Positions 5,131 to 20,032 are shown, counted from the first letter of the stretch. The stretch: 64,000 bases of DNA from Hydractinia symbiolongicarpus (GCF_029227915.1 NC_079883.1:11842001-11906000); one strand, 5' to 3'. Program-made: numbers and translations. Notes: a model not told the origin generated them from the letters alone.

Positions 5131-5169
5131 AAGTAAAACTGTAGTTTTTTTAAAAATTCGTGGTCTTAA
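5131..5169 (-). pseudogene. Relic of a histone 3' end (half stem-loop plus downstream element)
   Basis: The minus strand reads TTAAGACCAC, five bases, then TTTAAAAAAAC. The H2B 3' end has the same two blocks at the same spacing (TTAAGACCAC, ACATC, TTTAAAAAAAC), so 23 of 26 positions agree, and TTTACTT follows both after a short gap. The left half of the stem (GGTCTT) is missing, so no hairpin can form. It looks like a leftover of an H2B-like 3' end inside the H4/H3 promoter region. Confidence 0.5.
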
Positions 5170-5346
5170 TGTTTCAGTAAGGCAATAAATTTGGCATCGT
5201 TGGAATTCGCCAAACCTTCTGCTACTTACTAAAAAAAAAAAAAGTCAAAAGCTTTTGTGTATCAGAAGATACAGCCGTTTTCCCGTAGCCAAAAAACACA
5301 GATTTTATAAAAATGTTAAAGTAATGAGCGTAATGTCATTATGCAG

Positions 5347-5376
5347 CCAATCAGAAATTACTTTCTTAGCACCAAT
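5347..5376 (+). promoter_or_regulatory. Twin CCAAT boxes of the H3 promoter
   Basis: CCAAT at 5347-5351 (AGCCAATCA) and at 5372-5376 (CACCAATCA) lie 25 bp apart and 113-142 bp before the H3 ATG. Both have the CCAATCA form favoured by NF-Y. Confidence 0.65.
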
Positions 5377-5417
5377 CAAATGGTTTGTTTTGAACCTTAG
5401 CTGTCAATCAATATGAG

Positions 5418-5437
5418 AAATAAAACTTTGGCGCGAT
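5418..5437 (+). promoter_or_regulatory. H3 AT element and E2F-like site
   Basis: AAATAAAA (5418-5425), about 65-70 bp before the ATG, is the likely TATA equivalent. TTTGGCGCGAT (5427-5437) directly follows and contains the E2F-type core TTTGGCGC also found in the H1 promoter. Confidence 0.5.
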
Positions 5438-5485
5438 AGTGCATTTTAGACCGTCTTGTGTATCCGTACTACATCGACTTCTTAA

Positions 5486-5899
<414 letters not shown>

Positions 5900-6260
5900 G
5901 CATCTTACCAAACAAAAAACGGCTATTTTTATAGCCACACATCCATAAAAAATATTACGGCTAGCTTTTTATATCAAACTTTGTCCTGCTTTCTGTTTAA
6001 ATTTTATGCTACATAAAAATTTTATGCTACATAAAGTTTGACAATGTTAAAAATATGAAGGGCAAGAAAAGTAAAAGCAAGAAAATAAGAAATTTAAAAA
6101 CGAAAATACTTAAACTTAGGGAATCTAATCTTAAATTTACTCTTTTTTAACTGTTTAAGTGACTTAAACAAGTTTAACTTTGTACCAAGATAATGTTTTT
6201 TTGTAAATGTGTGGCTATAAAAATAGCCGTTTGTTAATGTAATAGCCAGATACACACAAA

Positions 6261-6812
6261 TTATTTTTTTGCGGTCTTCTTTGCTGCCTTTTTGGGAGTC
6301 TTTTTGACCTTCTTTGCTGCAGGTTTTTTAGCAACAGGCTTCTTTGTGGGTTTCTTAGCTGCTGGTTTCTTAGCCGAGGCTTTCTTTGTGGCAGGCTTCT
6401 TTGCTGCTTTCTTTGGCGTGCTCTTCTTTGCTGGCTTCTTTTTCGGTGTACTTTTCTTTGCAGTAGGCTTCTTTGCCGTTGGCTTTTTTGCTGCGGCCTT
6501 TTTCTTAGGTTTTTCTTTTTTTACCTGACCTAGCTTGAATGATCCAGAAGCACCAGTGCCTTTAGTTTGAATCAAATCGCCTGATGTTACTCCTCGTTTA
6601 AGAGCCATTTTCAGATGATGATCTGAGTTTTCAGCAACTTTGTAATTTGCATGAATATATTTTGTAATAGCTTGGCGAGATGAACCACCGCGTTCCTTTA
6701 GGGTAGCGATAGCAGCCTTGATCATGTCCACATATTTAGGGTGATCAGCTGTCTTCTTTGCAGCAGGTTTCTTCTTGGGTGCGATTTTCTTTGGAGAAGC
6801 TGCTTCACTCAT
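6261..6812 (-). CDS. H1: Linker histone H1
   Basis: Encodes the same 183-residue H1 as unit 1, with a silent change at 6444. Stem-loop at 6213-6228. Confidence 0.97.
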   Translation of the reverse strand: MSEAASPKKIAPKKKPAAKKTADHPKYVDMIKAAIATLKERGGSSRQAITKYIHANYKVAENSDHHLKMALKRGVTSGDLIQTKGTGASGSFKLGQVKKEKPKKKAAAKKPTAKKPTAKKSTPKKKPAKKSTPKKAAKKPATKKASAKKPAAKKPTKKPVAKKPAAKKVKKTPKKAAKKTAKK

Positions 6813-7391
6813 TTTTAATGTTTTCTTACAACAATCCAACGATAAACGATGCTTGTTATCACAGTAGAAGTATACTAAACATTACCGTGTAAATGAGATA
6901 TAATTTAAGACGGTGCGAAGTATGCGGACGTAAAAGTACCACTCCCGGGAATTGATTTGGCGCGAAAACAGAAATGTGTGTTTCTGTACATCGTATAATG
7001 TCCGTTTTGGGTGCCGCGACTATGCGAAAGCATGTTAATTTTTATTTGTAGTACGACGCAATAGTCTGCAAGAGAAGCTGCTGGAGTTTGAGGTCTTCAG
7101 CATTACATCTAGTCTGTTAATTTGGGCTTCTTCCGCGCTCGTGTTAGGATTTTCATAAAGCGTTCTTTGGTTTGCGTTGCGTATGTCGGCCTACATCATC
7201 GACACGGCCTGTTTCCGGCTATTAGGAGCAATTCATATATTGGGCACTGCGTTTCGACTTTTTTATTAGACCACAGTAAAAAAATTCACTCACAGAAGTC
7301 CCTTTCTTTCATGGCTACAAACACGAAGAATTCTGTCGTAAGTAAAACGAATGCGCAAGCCAAAATGACGATGGGGCGAAGTCATAAGCAT

Positions 7392-7464
7392 GGCCCTGTG
7401 GCCCAATGGATAAGGCATCTGACTACGAATCAGGGGATTCCAGGTTCGACTCCTGGCAGGGTCG
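7392..7464 (+). tRNA. tRNA-Arg (anticodon ACG)
   Basis: Matches the unit-1 tRNA, with anticodon at 7425-7427. It likewise lacks a close T run downstream. Confidence 0.95.
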
Positions 7465-7786
7465 CACTGTCGCATTTCGGCTGCATGGTCTACTGTGTAA
7501 CGCGCGCGCACGTTCTGGCGTAATGCGTTGATAAACGGAATGTACGCAGACATATTGGAAAGTAATATCACGCACTTAGTATCGTCGCCTTTGTTAGCAT
7601 TCATGTAAGTTACCATCCACTCGCTACAGTCGCTCTCCATCCTACGGCTAAATCAACAGCCGTGATTTTTACTATGTCGCCGTCCATCCGTACGCGGTGA
7701 CAGTTGTAAGCTTTACAGTAACGTGACATGCTCCACAAGCAGTTACGGTGTGTGGACGATGCCTATCATGGCAACGCTTGTTCTTT

Positions 7787-7974
7787 ATCGCTTCTCGGCC
7801 TAATGGCTAAGATCAAGTGTAGTATCTGTTCTTATCAGTTTAATATCTGGTAGGCCATTCTCTGAATGGTCAGTATATTAATCTGATTTTTGGCCTTGGG
7901 TCATGGAGGTGGATTCATTCACGCCGTGACCACGGGTTGCCTTGGTGTTGCACTATTACCGATGGCGGCCCACA
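7787..7974 (+). ncRNA. U2: U2 spliceosomal snRNA
   Basis: Consensus U2 of the array, with T at 7943 so that stem IV is fully paired. Proximal element at 7733-7745. Confidence 0.96.
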
Positions 7975-8163
7975 TAAGCAATAAAAGAATAATAGCAGTC
8001 CTCTTTCCGACGGCACTCTGCATAGTCTACGGCGGGAACAAAACGCGTACACTGGGGGAGAATACAGCCTATGCCCCGCGACACGGCAGTTTATAACACA
8101 CTCAAGCCACAAGCATTAACAAACTTTGAAGGGTACCCTCATGCTACGGTGCAGTTCCAACTC

Positions 8164-8328
8164 ATACTTACCTGACGGGGAAGTAAAGACTGATCAATGA
8201 GGGTTTTCTTCCAGAGTGAGGCTCTTGCATTGCACTACGCTTGGGCTGACCTCTGCGATTACTGCAAACGTCAGTAACTCGACCGTACAATTTCTGGTAG
8301 TGGGGGCCTGCGTCCGCGCTCGCCCCCT
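8164..8328 (+). ncRNA. U1: U1 spliceosomal snRNA
   Basis: Consensus U1 of the array, starting ATACTTACCTG. Proximal element at 8107-8119. Confidence 0.97.
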
Positions 8329-8657
8329 CCTTAAGTCAAAATGAATGAGCTTAGAAAAGTTGCGCGGCCAAATGTCGGTGGTGACTTAAACGCTAAGGTA
8401 AAACCTCGCTTGGCTGTTACGAAACGTGATTGCGATATAAGTCCTCGGAAGGCGGCGGAATTTTATTTTATTTGCCATTCCGTCAGGGTTATTGGATGAT
8501 CGGCAATAGATCGAGTTTGTATGCATTTGAAAGCTCTTTTTTCTCGTACTATCACCTGAAAATGTCGTAGGAAAATGTCATAGGAAACACTTTCAACAAC
8601 CGCCACGTTCCTTAATTGTTATAACAAGAAATATATCACAGCAAATGAAAATGAAAA

Positions 8658-8775
8658 GCCTACGACACCGGGAGTTCCCAGGCGGTCCCCCATCCAAGTA
8701 CTATCCCGGCCCGACGATGCTTAACTTCCGTGATCAGACGAGAACGGGTGTGTTCATCGTGGTATGGCCGTAGAC
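8658..8775 (-). rRNA. 5S ribosomal RNA
   Basis: Intact 5S with internal control region and TTTT terminator at 8654-8657. Confidence 0.97.
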
Positions 8776-8972
8776 ATTAGTAGGTGCAAATACGTGCAAT
8801 TTATTTTGACGTTGTGATCAAATTTTTTTATTTAATTTCTTTGAGTTACTTAGGACAAGGCGTATGCATGGATTATCTATTAGACTTTAAGGTTATAGTT
8901 TTGTGAAAAAAACAATGTTTTTTTAAAGATGTGTGGCTATAAAAATAGCCGTTGTTTTCTGAGTGTAGCGGT

Positions 8973-9353
8973 TTACTTCTTCTGTCCTTTGTCGTTCTTC
9001 TTTGGGAGTAAGACAGCTTGAATGTTTGGCAAAACACCACCAGCTGCAATGGTTACACCGCTCAAAAGTTTGTTTAATTCTTCATCATTACGAACAGCCA
9101 ATTGTAAATGTCTTGGAATAATCCTAGCTTTTTTGTTGTCTCTTGCTGCGTTACCAGCCAACTCCAATATCTCAGCAGATAAATATTCCAAGACGGCTGC
9201 TAAGTAAACTGGTGCTCCAGATCCAATTCGGTTAGCATAGTGCCCTCTACGAAGGAATCTATGCACTCTACCGACTGGAAATTGAAGTCCAGCTCTTGAG
9301 GATCTTGTCTTGGCTTTAGCCTTAGCTTTTCCACCTTTTCCACGTCCAGACAT
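8973..9353 (-). CDS. H2A: Histone H2A, canonical
   Basis: Same 126-residue protein as unit 1. Stem-loop at 8935-8950. Confidence 0.98.
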   Translation of the reverse strand: MSGRGKGGKAKAKAKTRSSRAGLQFPVGRVHRFLRRGHYANRIGSGAPVYLAAVLEYLSAEILELAGNAARDNKKARIIPRHLQLAVRNDEELNKLLSGVTIAAGGVLPNIQAVLLPKKNDKGQKK

Positions 9354-9637
9354 AACTGCGATTTGATTTGTAAGTTAATACAAAAACGTACGAATATTTA
9401 ACGTAAGTGTTAACGAAATAAACTTTACTCGTTTTTTCATCATAAAAATAGGATCGAAATCATGTTTTTTTAACCAATCATAATTAAGTATTAAACAAAA
9501 GATTTTTTTTTTAACCAATTAAATTGCGTATCGGCGTTTTCGGATCGAATTCGATCCGATTTTTTTACTTATAAACAAAAAGTTTTGACTTGCAGTTTAA
9601 TGCTTATTTACAAGTTAAGTAGCAAAAATTTTTAACC

Positions 9638-10042
9638 ATGTCTGACGCAGCAGCTAAAGGAGGAAAACAGGCACCTAAAGTAGCCAAGAAAGGTGAAAAA
9701 AGAGCCGGCAAAAAAGGAGGAAAGATTGGTGGAACTGGTGAAAAGAAACGCAAGAGAAAGAGAAAGGAAAGTTATGCTATTTACATCTACAATGTTTTGA
9801 AACAAGTTCACCCAGATGTCGGAGTTTCAAGCAAAGCTATGAGCATCATGAACTCATTTGTCAACGACATCTTTGAGCGCATTGCTTCCGAAGCTTCGCG
9901 TTTGGCTCTTCAAAACAAAAAGTCGACCATCTCTTCTCGTGAAATTCAAACCGCAGTACGTCTTCTCTTGCCTGGAGAACTTGCAAAACACGCAGTCAGT
10001 GAAGGAACAAAAGCCGTCACAAAATACACAAGCAGCAAGTAA
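9638..10042 (+). CDS. H2B: Histone H2B, canonical
   Basis: Same 134-residue protein as unit 1. Variant-stem hairpin at 10066-10081. Confidence 0.98.
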   Translation: MSDAAAKGGKQAPKVAKKGEKRAGKKGGKIGGTGEKKRKRKRKESYAIYIYNVLKQVHPDVGVSSKAMSIMNSFVNDIFERIASEASRLALQNKKSTISSREIQTAVRLLLPGELAKHAVSEGTKAVTKYTSSK

Positions 10043-10502
10043 ACCAACGTCTACCAAACACAAACGGTCTTTTTTAAGACCACACATCTTTAAAAAAACA
10101 TTTACTTGGCGTCACTACAAGTTAACCGAAGTTAATAAAACTTCTAAATAATGTGCTTAAGAACACTAGCCTACATTTAAAATACTTCCCCATGTGTGTG
10201 TGGATTAGCTTCACTTTTCATACGTATTATTAGCTGTACTTGCAGAAAAGACAAGTACATTGATCCATGTTATTGCTTACATTTAACTTAACCCAGCTTT
10301 TCACGGAAACACTCCCAGGCAAATTAACCCTACAAAGTATTTCTAAATTTTTTTTGTGTCATATATGACATAGTATCGTATAGCAATAAATGTAACTGTG
10401 ACAAGACTTTACACATTGTGTAATTTGGAAGCGTGCACAAAGTAATGTTTTAAAAGATTTGTGGCTATAAAAATAGCCGTTTTTGTTGAGCAATGACAAC
10501 GC

Positions 10503-10859
<357 letters not shown>

Positions 10860-11337
10860 TTAACAGAATTCAGACAGCTTTAAAAAGAGGCCATAAAATT
10901 ACCTACTGCTCGTGGAAACACCCTAATTAACCAATAGAGTTGCGTCATTACAAAATGTTCCGAACATTTTGTACATTTTTTTAAGTAAAACTGTAGTTTT
11001 TTTAAAAATTCGTGGTCTTAATGTTTCAGTAAGGCAATAAATTTGGCATCGTTGGAATTCGCCAAACCTTCTGCTACTTACTAAAAAAAAAAAAAGTCAA
11101 AAGCTTTTGTGTATCAGAAGATACAGCCGTTTTCCCGTAGCCAAAAAACACAGATTTTATAAAAATGTTAAAGTAATGAGCGTAATGTCATTATGCAGCC
11201 AATCAGAAATTACTTTCTTAGCACCAATCAAATGGTTTGTTTTGAACCTTAGCTGTCAATCAATATGAGAAATAAAACTTTGGCGCGATAGTGCATTTTA
11301 GACCGTCTTGTGTATCCGTACTACATCGACTTCTTAA

Positions 11338-11751
<414 letters not shown>

Positions 11752-12112
11752 GCATCTTACCAAACAAAAAACGGCTATTTTTATAGCCACACATCCATAA
11801 AAAATATTACGGCTAGCTTTTTATATCAAACTTTGTCCTGCTTTCTGTTTAAATTTTATGCTACATAAAAATTTTATGCTACATAAAGTTTGACAATGTT
11901 AAAAATATGAAGGGCAAGAAAAGTAAAAGCAAGAAAATAAGAAATTTAAAAACGAAAATACTTAAACTTAGGGAATCTAATCTTAAATTTACTCTTTTTT
12001 AACTGTTTAAGTGACTTAAACAAGTTTAACTTTGTACCAAGATAATGTTTTTTTGTAAATGTGTGGCTATAAAAATAGCCGTTTGTTAATGTAATAGCCA
12101 GATACACACAAA

Positions 12113-12664
12113 TTATTTTTTTGCGGTCTTCTTTGCTGCCTTTTTGGGAGTCTTTTTGACCTTCTTTGCTGCAGGTTTTTTAGCAACAGGCTTCTTTGTG
12201 GGTTTCTTAGCTGCTGGTTTCTTAGCCGAGGCTTTCTTTGTGGCAGGCTTCTTTGCTGCTTTCTTTGGCGTGCTCTTCTTTGCTGGCTTCTTTTTTGGTG
12301 TACTTTTCTTTGCAGTAGGCTTCTTTGCCGTTGGCTTTTTTGCTGCGGCCTTTTTCTTAGGTTTTTCTTTTTTTACCTGACCTAGCTTGAATGATCCAGA
12401 AGCACCAGTGCCTTTAGTTTGAATCAAATCGCCTGATGTTACTCCTCGTTTAAGAGCCATTTTCAGATGATGATCTGAGTTTTCAGCAACTTTGTAATTT
12501 GCATGAATATATTTTGTAATAGCTTGGCGAGATGAACCACCGCGTTCCTTTAGGGTAGCGATAGCAGCCTTGATCATGTCCACATATTTAGGGTGATCAG
12601 CTGTCTTCTTTGCAGCAGGTTTCTTCTTGGGTGCGATTTTCTTTGGAGAAGCTGCTTCACTCAT
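12113..12664 (-). CDS. H1: Linker histone H1
   Basis: Same 183-residue protein as unit 1. Stem-loop at 12065-12080. Its promoter has one private change at 12768. Confidence 0.97.
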   Translation of the reverse strand: MSEAASPKKIAPKKKPAAKKTADHPKYVDMIKAAIATLKERGGSSRQAITKYIHANYKVAENSDHHLKMALKRGVTSGDLIQTKGTGASGSFKLGQVKKEKPKKKAAAKKPTAKKPTAKKSTPKKKPAKKSTPKKAAKKPATKKASAKKPAAKKPTKKPVAKKPAAKKVKKTPKKAAKKTAKK

Positions 12665-13243
12665 TTTTAATGTTTTCTTACAACAATCCAACGATAAACG
12701 ATGCTTGTTATCACAGTAGAAGTATACTAAACATTACCGTGTAAATGAGATATAATTTAAGACGGTGAGAAGTATGCGGACGTAAAAGTACCACTCCCGG
12801 GAATTGATTTGGCGCGAAAACAGAAATGTGTGTTTCTGTACATCGTATAATGTCCGTTTTGGGTGCCGCGACTATGCGAAAGCATGTTAATTTTTATTTG
12901 TAGTACGACGCAATAGTCTGCAAGAGAAGCTGCTGGAGTTTGAGGTCTTCAGCATTACATCTAGTCTGTTAATTTGGGCTTCTTCCGCGCTCGTGTTAGG
13001 ATTTTCATAAAGCGTTCTTTGGTTTGCGTTGCGTATGTCGGCCTACATCATCGACACGGCCTGTTTCCGGCTATTAGGAGCAATTCATATATTGGGCACT
13101 GCGTTTCGACTTTTTTATTAGACCACAGTAAAAAAATTCACTCACAGAAGTCCCTTTCTTTCATGGCTACAAACACGAAGAATTCTGTCGTAAGTAAAAC
13201 GAATGCGCAAGCCAAAATGACGATGGGGCGAAGTCATAAGCAT

Positions 13244-13316
13244 GGCCCTGTGGCCCAATGGATAAGGCATCTGACTACGAATCAGGGGATTCCAGGTTCG
13301 ACTCCTGGCAGGGTCG
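13244..13316 (+). tRNA. tRNA-Arg (anticodon ACG)
   Basis: Matches the unit-1 tRNA; anticodon at 13277-13279. Confidence 0.95.
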
Positions 13317-13638
13317 CACTGTCGCATTTCGGCTGCATGGTCTACTGTGTAACGCGCGCGCACGTTCTGGCGTAATGCGTTGATAAACGGAATGTACGCA
13401 GACATATTGGAAAGTAATATCACGCACTTAGTATCGTCGCCTTTGTTAGCATTCATGTAAGTTACCATCCACTCGCTACAGTCGCTCTCCATCCTACGGC
13501 TAAATCAACAGCCGTGATTTTTACTATGTCGCCGTCCATCCGTACGCGGTGACAGTTGTAAGCTTTACAGTAACGTGACATGCTCCACAAGCAGTTACGG
13601 TGTGTGGACGATGCCTATCATGGCAACGCTTGTTCTTT

Positions 13639-13826
13639 ATCGCTTCTCGGCCTAATGGCTAAGATCAAGTGTAGTATCTGTTCTTATCAGTTTAATATCT
13701 GGTAGGCCATTCTCTGAATGGTCAGTATATTAATCTGATTTTTGGCCTTGGGTCATGGAGGTGGATTCATTCACGCCGTGACCACGGGTTGCCTTGGTGT
13801 TGCACTATTACCGATGGCGGCCCACA
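13639..13826 (+). ncRNA. U2: U2 spliceosomal snRNA
   Basis: Consensus U2 of the array; branch-site recognition GTAGTA at 13672-13677. Confidence 0.96.
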
Positions 13827-14015
13827 TAAGCAATAAAAGAATAATAGCAGTCCTCTTTCCGACGGCACTCTGCATAGTCTACGGCGGGAACAAAACGCGT
13901 ACACTGGGGGAGAATACAGCCTATGCCCCGCGACACGGCAGTTTATAACACACTCAAGCCACAAGCATTAACAAACTTTGAAGGGTACCCTCATGCTACG
14001 GTGCAGTTCCAACTC

Positions 14016-14180
14016 ATACTTACCTGACGGGGAAGTAAAGACTGATCAATGAGGGTTTTCTTCCAGAGTGAGGCTCTTGCATTGCACTACGCTTGGGCTG
14101 ACCTCTGCGATTACTGCAAACGTCAGTAACTCGACCGTACAATTTCTGGTAGTGGGGGCCTGCGTCCGCGCTCGCCCCCT
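14016..14180 (+). ncRNA. U1: U1 spliceosomal snRNA
   Basis: Consensus U1 of the array; Sm site at 14141-14149. Confidence 0.97.
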
Positions 14181-14509
14181 CCTTAAGTCAAAATGAATGA
14201 GCTTAGAAAAGTTGCGCGGCCAAATGTCGGTGGTGACTTAAACGCTAAGGTAAAACCTCGCTTGGCTGTTACGAAACGTGATTGCGATATAAGTCCTCGG
14301 AAGGCGGCGGAATTTTATTTTATTTGCCATTCCGTCAGGGTTATTGGATGATCGGCAATAGATCGAGTTTGTATGCATTTGAAAGCTCTTTTTTCTCGTA
14401 CTATCACCTGAAAATGTCGTAGGAAAATGTCATAGGAAACACTTTCAACAACCGCCACGTTCCTTAATTGTTATAACAAGAAATATATCACAGCAAATGA
14501 AAATGAAAA

Positions 14510-14627
14510 GCCTACGACACCGGGAGTTCCCAGGCGGTCCCCCATCCAAGTACTATCCCGGCCCGACGATGCTTAACTTCCGTGATCAGACGAGAACGGG
14601 TGTGTTCATCGTGGTATGGCCGTAGAC
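14510..14627 (-). rRNA. 5S ribosomal RNA
   Basis: Intact 5S; TTTT terminator at 14506-14509. Confidence 0.97.
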
Positions 14628-14824
14628 ATTAGTAGGTGCAAATACGTGCAATTTATTTTGACGTTGTGATCAAATTTTTTTATTTAATTTCTTTGAGTTA
14701 CTTAGGACAAGGCGTATGCATGGATTATCTATTAGACTTTAAGGTTATAGTTTTGTGAAAAAAACAATGTTTTTTTAAAGATGTGTGGCTATAAAAATAG
14801 CCGTTGTTTTCTGAGTGTAGCGGT

Positions 14825-15205
14825 TTACTTCTTCTGTCCTTTGTCGTTCTTCTTTGGGAGTAAGACAGCTTGAATGTTTGGCAAAACACCACCAGCTGCA
14901 ATGGTTACACCGCTCAAAAGTTTGTTTAATTCTTCATCATTACGAACAGCCAATTGTAAATGTCTTGGAATAATCCTAGCTTTTTTGTTGTCTCTTGCTG
15001 CGTTACCAGCCAACTCCAATATCTCAGCAGATAAATATTCCAAGACGGCTGCTAAGTAAACTGGTGCTCCAGATCCAATTCGGTTAGCATAGTGCCCTCT
15101 ACGAAGGAATCTATGCACTCTACCGACTGGAAATTGAAGTCCAGCTCTTGAGGATCTTGTCTTGGCTTTAGCCTTAGCTTTTCCACCTTTTCCACGTCCA
15201 GACAT
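14825..15205 (-). CDS. H2A: Histone H2A, canonical
   Basis: Same protein as unit 1. Stem-loop at 14787-14802. Confidence 0.98.
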   Translation of the reverse strand: MSGRGKGGKAKAKAKTRSSRAGLQFPVGRVHRFLRRGHYANRIGSGAPVYLAAVLEYLSAEILELAGNAARDNKKARIIPRHLQLAVRNDEELNKLLSGVTIAAGGVLPNIQAVLLPKKNDKGQKK

Positions 15206-15489
15206 AACTGCGATTTGATTTGTAAGTTAATACAAAAACGTACGAATATTTAACGTAAGTGTTAACGAAATAAACTTTACTCGTTTTTTCATCATAAAAA
15301 TAGGATCGAAATCATGTTTTTTTAACCAATCATAATTAAGTATTAAACAAAAGATTTTTTTTTTAACCAATTAAATTGCGTATCGGCGTTTTCGGATCGA
15401 ATTCGATCCGATTTTTTTACTTATAAACAAAAAGTTTTGACTTGCAGTTTAATGCTTATTTACAAGTTAAGTAGCAAAAATTTTTAACC

Positions 15490-15894
15490 ATGTCTGACGC
15501 AGCAGCTAAAGGAGGAAAACAGGCACCTAAAGTAGCCAAGAAAGGTGAAAAAAGAGCCGGCAAAAAAGGAGGAAAGATTGGTGGAACTGGTGAAAAGAAA
15601 CGCAAGAGAAAGAGAAAGGAAAGTTATGCTATTTACATCTACAATGTTTTGAAACAAGTTCACCCAGATGTCGGAGTTTCAAGCAAAGCTATGAGCATCA
15701 TGAACTCATTTGTCAACGACATCTTTGAGCGCATTGCTTCCGAAGCTTCGCGTTTGGCTCTTCAAAACAAAAAGTCGACCATCTCTTCTCGTGAAATTCA
15801 AACCGCAGTACGTCTTCTCTTGCCTGGAGAACTTGCAAAACACGCAGTCAGTGAAGGTACAAAAGCCGTCACAAAATACACAAGCAGCAAGTAA
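15490..15894 (+). CDS. H2B: Histone H2B, canonical
   Basis: Same protein as unit 1; one silent Gly-codon change (GGT in place of GGA, 15858). Stem-loop at 15918-15933. Confidence 0.98.
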   Translation: MSDAAAKGGKQAPKVAKKGEKRAGKKGGKIGGTGEKKRKRKRKESYAIYIYNVLKQVHPDVGVSSKAMSIMNSFVNDIFERIASEASRLALQNKKSTISSREIQTAVRLLLPGELAKHAVSEGTKAVTKYTSSK

Positions 15895-16354
15895 ACCAAC
15901 GTCTACCAAACACAAACGGTCTTTTTTAAGACCACACATCTTTAAAAAAACATTTACTTGGCGTCACTACAAGTTAACCGAAGTTAATAAAACTTCTAAA
16001 TAATGTGCTTAAGAACACTAGCCTACATTTAAAATACTTCCCCATGTGTGTGTGGATTAGCTTCACTTTTCATACGTATTATTAGCTGTACTTGCAGAAA
16101 AGACAAGTACATTGATCCATGTTATTGCTTACATTTAACTTAACCCAGCTTTTCACGGAAACACTCCCAGGCAAATTAACCCTAAAAAGTATTTCTAAAT
16201 TTTTTTTGTGTCATATATGACATAGTATCGTATAGCAATAAATGTAACTGTGACAAGACTTTACACATTGTGTAATTTGGAAGCGTGCACAAAGTAATGT
16301 TTTAAAAGATTTGTGGCTATAAAAATAGCCGTTTTTGTTGAGCAATGACAACGC

Positions 16355-16711
<357 letters not shown>

Positions 16712-17189
16712 TTAACAGAATTCAGACAGCTTTAAAAAGAGGCCATAAAATTACCTACTGCTCGTGGAAACACCCTAATTAACCAATAGAGTTGCGTCAT
16801 TACAAAATGTTCCGAACATTTTGTACATTTTTTTAAGTAAAACTGTAGTTTTTTTAAAAATTCGTGGTCTTAATGTTTCAGTAAGGCAATAAATTTGGCA
16901 TCGTTGGAATTCGCCAAACCTTCTGCTACTTACTAAAAAAAAAAAAAGTCAAAAGCTTTTGTGTATCAGAAGATACAGCCGTTTTCCCGTAGCCAAAAAA
17001 CACAGATTTTATAAAAATGTTAAAGTAATGAGCGTAATGTCATTATGCAGCCAATCAGAAATTACTTTCTTAGCACCAATCAAATGGTTTGTTTTGAACC
17101 TTAGCTGTCAATCAATATGAGAAATAAAACTTTGGCGCGATAGTGCATTTTAGACCGTCTTGTGTATCCGTACTACATCGACTTCTTAA

Positions 17190-17603
<414 letters not shown>

Positions 17604-17964
17604 GCATCTTACCAAACAAAAAACGGCTATTTTTATAGCCACACATCCATAAAAAATATTACGGCTAGCTTTTTATATCAAACTTTGTCCTGCTTTCTGT
17701 TTAAATTTTATGCTACATAAAAATTTTATGCTACATAAAGTTTGACAATGTTAAAAATATGAAGGGCAAGAAAAGTAAAAGCAAGAAAATAAGAAATTTA
17801 AAAACGAAAATACTTAAACTTAGGGAATCTAATCTTAAATTTACTCTTTTTTAACTGTTTAAGTGACTTAAACAAGTTTAACTTTGTACCAAGATAATGT
17901 TTTTTTGTAAATGTGTGGCTATAAAAATAGCCGTTTGTTAATGTAATAGCCAGATACACACAAA

Positions 17965-18516
17965 TTATTTTTTTGCGGTCTTCTTTGCTGCCTTTTTGGG
18001 AGTCTTTTTGACCTTCTTTGCTGCAGGTTTTTTAGCAACAGGCTTCTTTGTGGGTTTCTTAGCTGCTGGTTTCTTAGCCGAGGCTTTCTTTGTGGCAGGC
18101 TTCTTTGCTGCTTTCTTTGGCGTGCTCTTCTTTGCTGGCTTCTTTTTTGGTGTACTTTTCTTTGCAGTAGGCTTCTTTGCCGTTGGCTTTTTTGCTGCGG
18201 CCTTTTTCTTAGGTTTTTCTTTTTTTACCTGACCTAGCTTGAATGATCCAGAAGCACCAGTGCCTTTAGTTTGAATCAAATCGCCTGATGTTACTCCTCG
18301 TTTAAGAGCCATTTTCAGATGATGATCTGAGTTTTCAGCAACTTTGTAATTTGCATGAATATATTTTGTAATAGCTTGGCGAGATGAACCACCGCGTTCC
18401 TTTAGGGTAGCGATAGCAGCCTTGATCATGTCCACATATTTAGGGTGATCAGCTGTCTTCTTTGCAGCAGGTTTCTTCTTGGGTGCGATTTTCTTTGGAG
18501 AAGCTGCTTCACTCAT
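17965..18516 (-). CDS. H1: Linker histone H1
   Basis: Same protein as unit 1. Stem-loop at 17917-17932. Confidence 0.97.
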   Translation of the reverse strand: MSEAASPKKIAPKKKPAAKKTADHPKYVDMIKAAIATLKERGGSSRQAITKYIHANYKVAENSDHHLKMALKRGVTSGDLIQTKGTGASGSFKLGQVKKEKPKKKAAAKKPTAKKPTAKKSTPKKKPAKKSTPKKAAKKPATKKASAKKPAAKKPTKKPVAKKPAAKKVKKTPKKAAKKTAKK

Positions 18517-19095
18517 TTTTAATGTTTTCTTACAACAATCCAACGATAAACGATGCTTGTTATCACAGTAGAAGTATACTAAACATTACCGTGTAAATGA
18601 GATATAATTTAAGACGGTGCGAAGTATGCGGACGTAAAAGTACCACTCCCGGGAATTGATTTGGCGCGAAAACAGAAATGTGTGTTTCTGTACATCGTAT
18701 AATGTCCGTTTTGGGTGCCGCGACTATGCGAAAGCATGTTAATTTTTATTTGTAGTACGACGCAATAGTCTGCAAGAGAAGCTGCTGGAGTTTGATGTCT
18801 TCAGCATTACATCTAGTCTGTTAATTTGGGCTTCTTCCGCGCTCGTGTTAGGATTTTCATAAAGCGTTCTTTGGTTTGCGTTGCGTATGTCGGCCTACAT
18901 CATCGACACGGCCTGTTTCCGGCTATTAGGAGCAATTCATATATTGGGCACTGCGTTTCGACTTTTTTATTAGACCACAGTAAAAAAATTCACTCACAGA
19001 AGTCCCTTTCTTTCATGGCTACAAACACGAAGAATTCTGTCGTAAGTAAAACGAATGCGCAAGCCAAAATGACGATGGGGCGAAGTCATAAGCAT

Positions 19096-19168
19096 GGCCC
19101 TGTGGCCCAATGGATAAGGCATCTGACTACGAATCAGGGGATTCCAGGTTCGACTCCTGGCAGGGTCG
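19096..19168 (+). tRNA. tRNA-Arg (anticodon ACG)
   Basis: Matches the unit-1 tRNA; anticodon at 19129-19131. Confidence 0.95.
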
Positions 19169-19490
19169 CACTGTCGCATTTCGGCTGCATGGTCTACTGT
19201 GTAACGCGCGCGCACGTTCTGGCGTAATGCGTTGATAAACGGAATGTACGCAGACATATTGGAAAGTAATATCACGCACTTAGTATCGTCGCCTTTGTTA
19301 GCATTCATGTAAGTTACCATCCACTCGCTACAGTCGCTCTCCATCCTACGGCTAAATCAACAGCCGTGATTTTTACTATGTCGCCGTCCATCCGTACGCG
19401 GTGACAGTTGTAAGCTTTACAGTAACGTGACATGCTCCACAAGCAGTTACGGTGTGTGGACGATGCCTATCATGGCAACGCTTGTTCTTT

Positions 19491-19678
19491 ATCGCTTCTC
19501 GGCCTAATGGCTAAGATCAAGTGTAGTATCTGTTCTTATCAGTTTAATATCTGGTAGGCCATTCTCTGAATGGTCAGTATATTAATCTGATTTTTGGCCT
19601 TGGGTCATGGAGGTGGATTCATTCACGCCGTGACCACGGGTTGCCTTGGTGTTGCACTATTACCGATGGCGGCCCACA
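19491..19678 (+). ncRNA. U2: U2 spliceosomal snRNA
   Basis: Consensus U2 of the array; proximal element at 19437-19449. Confidence 0.96.
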
Positions 19679-19867
19679 TAAGCAATAAAAGAATAATAGC
19701 AGTCCTCTTTCCGACGGCACTCTGCATAGTCTACGGCGGGAACAAAACGCGTACACTGGGGGAGAATACAGCCTATGCCCCGCGACACGGCAGTTTATAA
19801 CACACTCAAGCCACAAGCATTAACAAACTTTGAAGGGTACCCTCATGCTACGGTGCAGTTCCAACTC

Positions 19868-20032
19868 ATACTTACCTGACGGGGAAGTAAAGACTGATCA
19901 ATGAGGGTTTTCTTCCAGAGTGAGGCTCTTGCATTGCACTACGCTTGGGCTGACCTCTGCGATTACTGCAAACGTCAGTAACTCGACCGTACAATTTCTG
20001 GTAGTGGGGGCCTGCGTCCGCGCTCGCCCCCT
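19868..20032 (+). ncRNA. U1: U1 spliceosomal snRNA
   Basis: Consensus U1 of the array; proximal element at 19811-19823. Confidence 0.97.
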
